In this document: positions 56,295-64,000 of the stretch, in pieces
How positions within the stretch are numbered: position 1 is the first letter of the stretch
Layout: every line of letters begins with the position of its first letter
Assembly (NCBI RefSeq): GCF_005049105.1
Contig: NZ_SUKA01000002.1
Span: 372,001 to 436,000, forward strand
Source: Sphingobacterium alkalisoli
Lineage (GTDB): Bacteria; Bacteroidota; Bacteroidia; Sphingobacteriales; Sphingobacteriaceae
Direction: 5' to 3'
Length of the DNA: 64,000 nucleotides
Notes under the pieces: generated by a model
The model's database searches: none
Told to the model about the DNA's origin: nothing
Seen by the model: the letters and a program-made list of their open reading frames with translations, nothing else
Program-made: the position numbers and the translations under genes

Positions 56295-56855
56295 ATGAAG
56301 CTTTTTATCAAACATATGGTGAGTCTTCGATGTAAGATGGTCGTTAAGTCTGAACTAGAGAAACTAAAATTGCATTGTCTCATCGTTGAACTGGGAGAGG
56401 TTGAGATTAAAGAAGAATTGACTCTGCCGAAGCGTCGACAACTGCGGGAAGCTCTATTATCCTTCGGACTCGAGCTGATGGATGATAAGAAAACTATATT
56501 GATAGAGAAAGTGAAAAATATTATTGTCCAGATGATCCATTATGATAAAGAGGTTCCCAGAACGAATTTTTCAAATTACTTGACGAATAGGCTGAATTAT
56601 GATTATACTTATCTAGCCAACTTATTCTCCGAGGTAAAGGGTATCACAATAGAGCATTATATTATTTCGCACAAAATTGAACGTGCAAAAGAGTTACTAC
56701 TTTATAACGAACTTACTTTAACCGAAATTGCAGACCTACTTCACTACAGCAATGTCGCACACCTTTCAAACCAGTTTAAAAAAATAACAGGACTTACGCC
56801 TTCTTTTTTTAGAAAAATGAAGCACAAGAGGCTTATCGCCCTCGAGGATTTGTAA
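56295..56855 (+). CDS. AraC-family regulator, short form
   Basis: A 186-residue protein. The last 100 residues form two helix-turn-helix motifs (DYTYLANLFSEVKGITIEHYI and LTEIADLLHYSNVAHLSNQFKKI), closing with TGLTPSFFRKM. The first 85 residues are a small unknown sensor part with KSELEKLKLHCLIVELGEV. Short AraC proteins of this type are common in Sphingobacteriaceae. It precedes the N-type ATPase operon by 201 bases and points toward it, so it may control it. Confidence 0.85.
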   Translation: MKLFIKHMVSLRCKMVVKSELEKLKLHCLIVELGEVEIKEELTLPKRRQLREALLSFGLELMDDKKTILIEKVKNIIVQMIHYDKEVPRTNFSNYLTNRLNYDYTYLANLFSEVKGITIEHYIISHKIERAKELLLYNELTLTEIADLLHYSNVAHLSNQFKKITGLTPSFFRKMKHKRLIALEDL

Positions 56856-56879
56856 AAATAATTGACCATCCATCTCTTT

Positions 56880-56940
56880 TGTGAAATTATGTGGTACGGT
56901 CTTATCAATTAGCATCACTCTAATAATGTGTGAATTATGT
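56880..56940 (+). promoter_or_regulatory. Direct repeat in the atp operon leader
   Basis: TGTGAAATTATGT (56880-56892) and TGTGAATTATGT (56929-56940) are 49 bases apart. A half FNR-like site TTGAT-TGAC-ATAGG is at 56991-57004. Plausible binding sites for the AraC or receiver-Crp regulator just upstream. Confidence 0.35.
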
Positions 56941-57044
56941 AAGTTTTTTGTGCAGTTGTGTAACCCATACGCCTCTTACATTCCCGATCTTTGATTGACA
57001 TAGGTGCGCAAAAATGGAATTCGCGTTACCAGCCTTGATGATAG

Positions 57045-58457
<1,413 letters not shown>

Positions 58458-58535
58458 ACCATCATGCGCTTAATATGGTGACGCCAGTAAAAAAAGCTGG
58501 TTGTGAAATGTGGATTGAAGGAAAATATAGATCTA

Positions 58536-58937
58536 ATGGAAAAAACGATGCAACTTAAAATATTACTGCCGTCACGCATATTTGCAGCAATAACACATGT
58601 GAAGCGAATTGTTGCGGAAACGGCTACTGGTCAATATGGTTTTTTGCCACAAAGGCTGGATTGCACCGCGGCTCTTGTTCCAGGAATCCTTAGTTACGAG
58701 ACTACAGATGCAGATGTCGTCTATATAGCCATAGACCAAGGTGTAATGGTTAAAACAGGTGAGATTGTTGTGGTATCCGTGAGAAATGCGATAGGCGGAG
58801 CGCACTTAGGGAAATTACACGAAGCCGTTGATCAAGAATTTAAGTTACTCAGCGAAAATGAAAAGAATGTGAAGCAGGTAATGGCAAAAATGGAAAGCAG
58901 TTTTATGCTGCGATTGCTAAGATTCCAAGAGCACTAA
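58536..58937 (+). CDS. atpC: N-type ATP synthase subunit epsilon
   Basis: The frame can start at GTG 58503, but the fitting starts are ATG 58536 or 58548 (MQLKILLPSRIF), the normal beginning of epsilon. About 130 residues; N-terminal beta-barrel with GQYGFLPQRLDCTAALVPG and a C-terminal helical part. Regulates rotation and couples gamma to the c-ring. The 1-base spacing to the next gene shows tight coupling. Confidence 0.9.
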   Translation: MEKTMQLKILLPSRIFAAITHVKRIVAETATGQYGFLPQRLDCTAALVPGILSYETTDADVVYIAIDQGVMVKTGEIVVVSVRNAIGGAHLGKLHEAVDQEFKLLSENEKNVKQVMAKMESSFMLRLLRFQEH

Positions 58938-58938
58938 A

Positions 58939-59274
58939 ATGGAACAGGATGTGGATAACAAAATACGTGACCCCTTTAGCAAACTGGTGGCCGATAAAGA
59001 AAAAAGAAAGCTGAAAGCGCTTCGAAGTAAGGGTAATATTTGGTCTGGTTTGGGCATGATGGGCATGGTGGGATGGTCGGTGGTGGTTCCCGCTTTATTG
59101 GGTACATTGGGAGGTCTATGGTTGGACAAAAGGGTGCCTCAATCTTTTTCATGGACATTAACGTTGTTATTTGCAGGTTTGATTTTCGGGAGTGTAATTG
59201 CATGGTATTGGGTAGATAAAGAAGAGCGGGAAATAGGTAGAGATCATGACAAAGAAATAAAAGATGATGAATGA
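58939..59274 (+). CDS. atpQ: N-ATPase accessory membrane subunit AtpQ (AtpZ-like)
   Basis: A 111-residue protein with two hydrophobic segments (GLGMMGMVGWSVVVPALLG and LTLLFAGLIFGSVIAWYW) separated by a short turn, flanked by charged ends. It fits the small AtpZ/AtpI-type protein that is regularly second or third in N-ATPase operons. Probably helps build the membrane rotor. The last 11 bases overlap atpR. Confidence 0.85.
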   Translation: MEQDVDNKIRDPFSKLVADKEKRKLKALRSKGNIWSGLGMMGMVGWSVVVPALLGTLGGLWLDKRVPQSFSWTLTLLFAGLIFGSVIAWYWVDKEEREIGRDHDKEIKDDE

Positions 59275-59575
59275 ACTTTTTATTATAATATGGACATTGG
59301 TAGCCGGTTTTTTACTTGGGGTGCTGTTCTTCGGTGGCCTATGGCTTACGGTCAATAAAACCAGTAAATCTAAAAGACCTGGGTTGTTGGCTTTGGGTAG
59401 TTTTATGAGCAGGATGGTAATTGTTCTAGTTGGCTTTTATTTTATTGGTGCTGAAAGTTGGCAGCGAATGTTTGTCGCTTTTGCGGGTCTGATGATCGCC
59501 CGCGTTTTGATAACGAATTTTGTTAGGGCAAAACAATCAGATATCCAACGAAAGGAGGGTAATCATGAAATTTAG
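59264..59575 (+). CDS. atpR: N-ATPase subunit AtpR
   Basis: A 103-residue membrane protein with three hydrophobic segments and Arg in two of them (SFMSRMVIVLVGF and GLMIARVLITNF). Intramembrane arginines are the hallmark of AtpR, thought to pair with acidic residues of the c-ring during assembly. It is unique to N-ATPase operons. The stop overlaps the atpB start by 11 bases, and the strong site AAAGGAGGG for atpB lies within it. Confidence 0.88.
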   Translation: MMNELFIIIWTLVAGFLLGVLFFGGLWLTVNKTSKSKRPGLLALGSFMSRMVIVLVGFYFIGAESWQRMFVAFAGLMIARVLITNFVRAKQSDIQRKEGNHEI

Positions 59576-60245
59576 CCCTGACGATACGATTTTTTGGCAG
59601 AATGACTTTGTTACGATAAATCTAACCCTTGTTACCACTTGGGCATTAATGCTGATACTGGTGATTGGCGCAAAATCAATTACCAGTAAACTTACGAGTG
59701 GGATACAGATTTCCCGATGGCAATGTGTTGTAGAAATAATTGTAACTACCATCAACAGTCAAATTAAGGAGGTTGGTTTAAATAAGCCGGAAAAATATAT
59801 TGGCTTTATAGGAAGCTTGTTCCTTTTCATAGCTTTTGCTAACCTGTGCATTATTTTTCCGGGATTTACGCCACCGACTGCGTCACTTTCTACCACGGCA
59901 GCATTGTCCATTTCGGTATTGCTGGCCGTTCCATTCTATGGTATTGAAAAGGCAGGTATTGGTGGCTATCTCAAAACTTATCTGCAGCCCACATGGATTA
60001 TGCTTCCCTTTAACCTCATCAGCGAAATTACCCGTACGCTGGCATTGGCAGTAAGGTTATTTGGTAATGTAATGAGCGGCGGAATGATTGTCGCAATTTT
60101 GCTCACTATTGCACCGTTTTTATTTCCCGTTATTATGAATGTACTGGGCTTACTAACGGGGATGGTACAGGCCTACATTTTTAGTATTCTGGCAACAGTT
60201 TATATAGCTAGTGCTTTACAGGCAGAAGCGATCAAGCAACACTAA
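59565..60245 (+). CDS. atpB: N-type ATP synthase subunit a
   Basis: ATG 59565 (MKFSPDDTIFWQ), preceded by AAAGGAGGG at 59551-59559, not the longer frame at 59520. A 226-residue membrane protein with the essential Arg in the LALAVRLFGNV motif, and the C-terminal helix with YIASALQAEAIKQH. It forms the ion half-channels next to the c-ring. The strong Shine-Dalgarno sequence is unusual for Bacteroidota. Confidence 0.95.
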   Translation: MKFSPDDTIFWQNDFVTINLTLVTTWALMLILVIGAKSITSKLTSGIQISRWQCVVEIIVTTINSQIKEVGLNKPEKYIGFIGSLFLFIAFANLCIIFPGFTPPTASLSTTAALSISVLLAVPFYGIEKAGIGGYLKTYLQPTWIMLPFNLISEITRTLALAVRLFGNVMSGGMIVAILLTIAPFLFPVIMNVLGLLTGMVQAYIFSILATVYIASALQAEAIKQH

Positions 60246-60275
60246 TTATTTTATAGAAAAACAAAGGAGGATAAA

Positions 60276-60545
60276 ATGGATAATACATCAGCAATTGCAA
60301 TTACATCAATTATTATGGCTGGCTTTACAACCGGCATCGGCACTATGCTTCCAGCCATAGCAGAAGGAAAGGCTGTAGCCACAGCACTTAGTTCATTGGC
60401 ACAACAACCAGATGCGTCATCAACAATAACAAGAACGTTGTTTGTTGGTCTGGCGATGATAGAATCTACTGCAATATACTGTTTTGTGGTTTCTATGATT
60501 TTGATCTTTGCAAACCCATTCTGGAATCACATTATCGCCAAATAA
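60276..60545 (+). CDS. atpE: N-type ATP synthase subunit c
   Basis: An 89-residue two-helix rotor subunit. E63 in MIESTAIY is the ion-binding carboxylate, in the Na+-type context E-S-T-x-x-Y (E63, S64, T65, Y68), and E30 (PAIAEGKAV) in helix 1 is at the place of a Na+ ligand Gln in the Ilyobacter protein. Two helix carboxylates are the N-ATPase pattern. Despite the Na+-like signature, one structurally studied N-type ring was reported as proton-selective, so the ion remains open. SD sequence AAGGAGG at 60264-60270. Confidence 0.93.
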   Translation: MDNTSAIAITSIIMAGFTTGIGTMLPAIAEGKAVATALSSLAQQPDASSTITRTLFVGLAMIESTAIYCFVVSMILIFANPFWNHIIAK

Positions 60546-60551
60546 CATATC

Positions 60552-61361
60552 ATGCAAATTAGTTGGTTTACCGTAATAGCGCAGATCATTAACTTTTTGG
60601 TATTGGTATGGCTACTAAAAAGGTTTTTATATAAGCCTGTGCTGAAGGCCATTGACGATAGGGAGAAAAAGATTGTAGAACGTTTAGAGGAGGCAGAATT
60701 GCAGAAAACAGCGGCAAAAAAGGAAAAGGATGAGTTTGCAAAAAAGAATGCAGATTTTGATAGAACAAAAAGTGAATTGATGGAGTCCGCTGTTTTAGAA
60801 ACCAATAGGCAGAAAGAACTGCTGACAGAGGATGCTTTGATAGCGGTCGATAAATTGCAAGCTAAACGGCAAAAGTACTTAACGGAAACAGCAGAAAAGT
60901 TTAGTATATCGATAGCAGAAAAAGCACAGCAGGAAGTTTTTGATATTTCCAGAAGAGTATTGAAGGACCTGGCTTCAGTTCGATTGGAAGATCAAGTGGC
61001 TAGCCTTTTTGTAAGTCAGATTCAGGAATTGGAGGGAGAAGCAAAGTCGCAGTTTATAAGCTCATTCAAATCTACTTCCTCTACTTTGTTGGTCCAAAGT
61101 GCTTTTGAGCTTACGGGAGGTCAGCAGCAAGGCATTACACAAGCCGTGGATGAAATCTTGGGTATAAAGCAAACTTTTCAATTCAAGACCTCTCCGGAGA
61201 TGATCAGTGGGATAGAGTTAACGGGAAATGGCTACAAACTGGAGTGGAATATTTCGGCTTATCTCGATGCTTTACACAGTAGTGTCAAAGAAATGAGTAA
61301 AAGGGAAATGGAATCTGAACAGAAATCAGTAAAAGATAAAGTGAATGTCAACGGAAATTAA
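60552..61361 (+). CDS. atpF: N-type ATP synthase subunit b, fused with a delta-like domain
   Basis: A 269-residue stator subunit. Residues 5-25 are the membrane anchor (FTVIAQIINFLVLVWLLK), about 35-150 a charged coiled coil, and 150-260 a domain resembling the end of delta (SPEMISGIELTGNGYKLEW). The operon has no separate atpH, and the length is about 100 residues more than a plain b subunit, so b and delta appear fused, as described for N-ATPases. Confidence 0.9.
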   Translation: MQISWFTVIAQIINFLVLVWLLKRFLYKPVLKAIDDREKKIVERLEEAELQKTAAKKEKDEFAKKNADFDRTKSELMESAVLETNRQKELLTEDALIAVDKLQAKRQKYLTETAEKFSISIAEKAQQEVFDISRRVLKDLASVRLEDQVASLFVSQIQELEGEAKSQFISSFKSTSSTLLVQSAFELTGGQQQGITQAVDEILGIKQTFQFKTSPEMISGIELTGNGYKLEWNISAYLDALHSSVKEMSKREMESEQKSVKDKVNVNGN

Positions 61362-61365
61362 ATAA

Positions 61366-62916
61366 ATGATAGCGGATGTTTTAAATACAAGGGTCAATGA
61401 TACGCTGGATAGAATAGCGGCATCAAGGGAAGAACATGTTTTCAAATTTTTACCGCGAGAGGTTGGTCATGTAACCAGTGTGTCCGCGGGAGTAATCACC
61501 ATAGCAGGATTGCCGGGCGTTGGATTTGAGGAGCTGCTGGAGTTTCCGAATAAATTGTTTGGCATAGCCTATAATATAGATGAACATGAAATTGGTGCTA
61601 TTCTTTTAGGCGAAGATTCGCTATTGAATGCTGGGGATGAGGTGCTAAGAACAGGAAGGGTAATGGATATTCCCGTCGGTGGAGACCTTATCGGTAGGGT
61701 AATTAATCCGCTTGGTGAACCAATGGATGGAAAAGGTACCATATATGCTAAAATACGGTACCCTATTGAACGCCCTGCTGCAGCGATCATGGATCGCAAG
61801 GCAGTCAGCGTACCTATGCAAACGGGTCTGAAAGTTATTGATGCATTAATTCCCATAGGACGAGGTCAGCGGGAATTGATATTGGGCGATAGGCAAACAG
61901 GAAAAACGGCAATTGCAATTGATGCCATTATTAATCAGCACGACAAAGATATGATTTGCGTGTATTGCGCTATTGGCCAAAGGGCATCGTCAGTTGCAAA
62001 AATAGTAGCTACACTTCAAGAGAAGGGAGCTATGGAGTATACCACCGTTGTTGTCACAGAAGGTAATAATGCACCTGGTTTAAAATATATTGCTCCATAT
62101 GCGGCAACTAGTATTGCCGAATATTTTATGGAGCAGGGCCGTGATGTGCTGATTATTTACGATGACCTTACCAATCATGCGAGGGCATACCGCGAACTCT
62201 CACTTTTACTTCGAAGACCTCCGGGGCGTGAAGCATTCCCTGGCGATATTTTCTACATCCATTCGCGTTTATTGGAAAGATCTACTCATTTAAGTGATGA
62301 ACTGAAAGGTGGTTCGCTAACGGCACTACCAATAATCGAAACCGAGGCACAAAATATTTCCGCTTACATACCTACTAATCTTATTTCTATTACCGACGGT
62401 CAGATTTATCTATCACCCAAAATGTTTGAGTTAGGTATTCTACCAGCAGTGGATGTAGGAAAGTCCGTTTCCCGTGTTGGAGGGAAGGCACAATTGCCAG
62501 CCTACCGCTCCGTAACAGGTGATCTAAAACTGGCTTATTCTCAATTTGAGGAATTAGAAAACTATGCCCGTTTTGGCACTCGGCTAGATGAAGCAACTAG
62601 GCATACAATAGCTCATGGAAAGCGTATTCGTAACTGGCTTAAGCAAGATGAACTTCAACCATTGTCCGTTCCCGAGCAGGTCGTACAATTAATTGCGCTT
62701 ACAGAAGGCCTATTTGATCATATACCTCTTGAAAAGATGAAGGAAGCGGTAGCAGCATTAATGAATAGCATTAGCTCATTGCCTGAAGAACTCGTGAAGC
62801 ATGTTTTTTCGGATAGCCCCCTTGGCCAGGAAGATAAAGTAGCTATCGTAAAAAACGCTAGTGATATACTATCAGTTTTCCAGACCGACCCAAAAATTAT
62901 AACGAAAACAACATAA
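61366..62916 (+). CDS. atpA: N-type ATP synthase subunit alpha
   Basis: A 516-residue non-catalytic nucleotide-binding subunit. Walker A GDRQTGKT at 174-181; the DELSDEYVxR-like region around [15 protein letters not shown]; and [12 protein letters not shown]. Last base overlaps the atpG start (ATAATGG at 62913-62919). Sequence features are complete. Confidence 0.95.
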   Translation: MIADVLNTRVNDTLDRIAASREEHVFKFLPREVGHVTSVSAGVITIAGLPGVGFEELLEFPNKLFGIAYNIDEHEIGAILLGEDSLLNAGDEVLRTGRVMDIPVGGDLIGRVINPLGEPMDGKGTIYAKIRYPIERPAAAIMDRKAVSVPMQTGLKVIDALIPIGRGQRELILGDRQTGKTAIAIDAIINQHDKDMICVYCAIGQRASSVAKIVATLQEKGAMEYTTVVVTEGNNAPGLKYIAPYAATSIAEYFMEQGRDVLIIYDDLTNHARAYRELSLLLRRPPGREAFPGDIFYIHSRLLERSTHLSDELKGGSLTALPIIETEAQNISAYIPTNLISITDGQIYLSPKMFELGILPAVDVGKSVSRVGGKAQLPAYRSVTGDLKLAYSQFEELENYARFGTRLDEATRHTIAHGKRIRNWLKQDELQPLSVPEQVVQLIALTEGLFDHIPLEKMKEAVAALMNSISSLPEELVKHVFSDSPLGQEDKVAIVKNASDILSVFQTDPKIITKTT

Positions 62917-63812
62917 TGGATACGTTGGAAAGCATACTAGGCAAGCTTGAAAGTGCAACAGATATACACTCGGTTGTAAAGACAATGAAAGCGGTGGCAG
63001 CTTCCAATATACACCAGTACGAATTGGCTGTGGATTCTTTAGGAGAATATTACCATACGGTTACGCTAGGACTTGCAGCTTGCTTTAGAGCTATGGAGTT
63101 CAAAGCGATTTATAATATTGATTTGCTGGAGAAAATGCATGAAGGCAAGATAGCGGTTATTGTATTCGGCTCCGATCAGGGACTTGTGGGACGATTTAAT
63201 GATTCACTTACCGATTTTGTTGTTAAATCTTTGAATGATATGCAAGGAAATAAAGCAATCTGGGCGGTTGGTGAGCGGATACAATTGCTTTTAGATGATC
63301 AGAGGCTAAACTGTAATAAGCTTTTCAACGTGCCAAATACCGTTCATGCTATCGCATCGCTAGTCGGGGAAGTGTTGGTTAAAGCCCAGCAAAGCATGGA
63401 AATAGAAGGTATAAGATCACTTTATATCTTTCACAACAAACCTGAGACGCATGGAGGTTATACGCCTACCATGCAAAGGTTATTGCCTTTAGATGCCGCG
63501 TGGAGCCACACATTCCATAGAATGCAATGGCCAACGAAAAAAATACCTGAGATAGTGGGATCGTCAAAATCGACTCTACAAGCTCTGATACATGAATATC
63601 TTTTTGTATCCCTATTTAAAGCTTGTGCAGAGTCACTTGCCAGTGAAAACACCAGCCGCCTTAGCGCCATGCAAAGGGCGGAGAAAAATATTGATGAGCT
63701 ATTAGACGATCTCAACCAAAATTTTCACCGACTTCGGCAGAGTGCCATAGATGAGGAACTTTTTGATGTGGTAGCTGGTTTTGAAGCCATGAATAAAGTA
63801 CCTTTAAAATGA
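62916..63812 (+). CDS. atpG: N-type ATP synthase subunit gamma
   Basis: A 298-residue central-stalk subunit. The N-terminus is the diverged [32 protein letters not shown], the usual gamma helix. The Rossmann-like centre contains VIVFGSDQGLVGRFN (GSDQGLxG is the family mark), and the C-terminal helix with EEELFDVVAGFEAMN-like residues closes the shaft. Divergence from ordinary gamma fits the N-type family. It is the last gene; 63813-64000 shows only a small inverted repeat (CTGATT/AATCAG, 63907-63924). Confidence 0.92.
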   Translation: MDTLESILGKLESATDIHSVVKTMKAVAASNIHQYELAVDSLGEYYHTVTLGLAACFRAMEFKAIYNIDLLEKMHEGKIAVIVFGSDQGLVGRFNDSLTDFVVKSLNDMQGNKAIWAVGERIQLLLDDQRLNCNKLFNVPNTVHAIASLVGEVLVKAQQSMEIEGIRSLYIFHNKPETHGGYTPTMQRLLPLDAAWSHTFHRMQWPTKKIPEIVGSSKSTLQALIHEYLFVSLFKACAESLASENTSRLSAMQRAEKNIDELLDDLNQNFHRLRQSAIDEELFDVVAGFEAMNKVPLK

Positions 63813-64000
63813 TGATTGCCAAATCTGAATTCCTTAAGAAAATGTTAGTGTATACGAGGTTCATCGTAGCTAAATAAGACTTCCTCTCACACCTTTCTTG
63901 TAAATCTGATTCGTAGTAATCAGCCCCTTACTCCGTTAAGTTAATGATAACTTAATTTCGGGATAGTATTGTATTAATAAACAATGTTTAATATTGCTTA

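Overview
The window looks like a chromosomal segment of a Bacteroidota bacterium, most likely a Sphingobacteriaceae member close to Sphingobacterium. Evidence: two SusC/SusD outer-membrane uptake pairs, one with a FecI-type sigma factor and a FecR anti-sigma factor; many short lipoproteins with a terminal Cys-Lys or Cys-Ser-Lys; promoters of the Bacteroidota form TAnnTTTG; and small hypothetical families known to me from Sphingobacteriaceae. I see no rRNA, tRNA or CRISPR array.

Layout. 1-2.6 kb: the C-terminal tip of an RHS-type polymorphic toxin with a pentapeptide-like protein behind it (candidate immunity protein). 2.6-3.9 kb: non-coding DNA with decayed copies of a palindromic repeat that runs into the open frame before a SusC gene. 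3.9-10.1 kb: SusC, SusD, a thioredoxin-fold protein and a small two-cysteine peptide. 10.1-12.9 kb: a GC-rich non-coding block, a Crp-like regulator pair, and a LytTR-like membrane regulator broken in a poly-T run. 12.9-21 kb: an accessory block with a phage-flavoured cassette (DUF5675, holin-like protein), three paralogous IPT/TIG lipoproteins, and unusual composite repeats made of 7-bp tandem units and a long palindrome; a 163-bp duplication flanks the lipoproteins. 21-27.7 kb: a transglutaminase-like TPR protein, a lipoprotein, an intact GH2 glycosidase and remnants of PmoA-like, sugar-porter and transposase genes. 27.7-33.3 kb: an AAA/DUF4143 ATPase preceded by 33-bp direct repeats, mdaB with a divergent LysR gene, and a NarL-type two-component pair. 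33.3-36.9 kb: two alternating pairs of lipoprotein paralogues with a duplicated promoter/operator. 36.9-45.3 kb: sigma factor, FecR, SusC, SusD, lipoprotein, di-haem peroxidase, and a GH130 remnant. 45.2-51.2 kb: succinate dehydrogenase/fumarate reductase (sdhCAB), a DASS dicarboxylate transporter and an OprP-like porin, in one operon. 51.4-56.9 kb: a CheB-CheR-PAS histidine kinase divergent from a receiver-Crp regulator, then an AraC regulator. 57.1-63.8 kb: a complete nine-gene alternative N-type ATP synthase operon, atpDCQRBEFAG.

How the parts may work together. From 45 kb to the end the genes read as an energy module: C4-dicarboxylate entry through porin and DASS carrier, a quinone-linked succinate/fumarate enzyme, a second rotary ATPase, and between them sensors and Crp-type regulators. 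An FNR-like box lies before the porin gene and a weaker one before atpD. The joint regulation is inference. The least explained structures are the heptad-palindrome-heptad elements at 14 and 20.8 kb, the duplicated ends around the TIG lipoproteins, and the phased repeats before the AAA ATPase.
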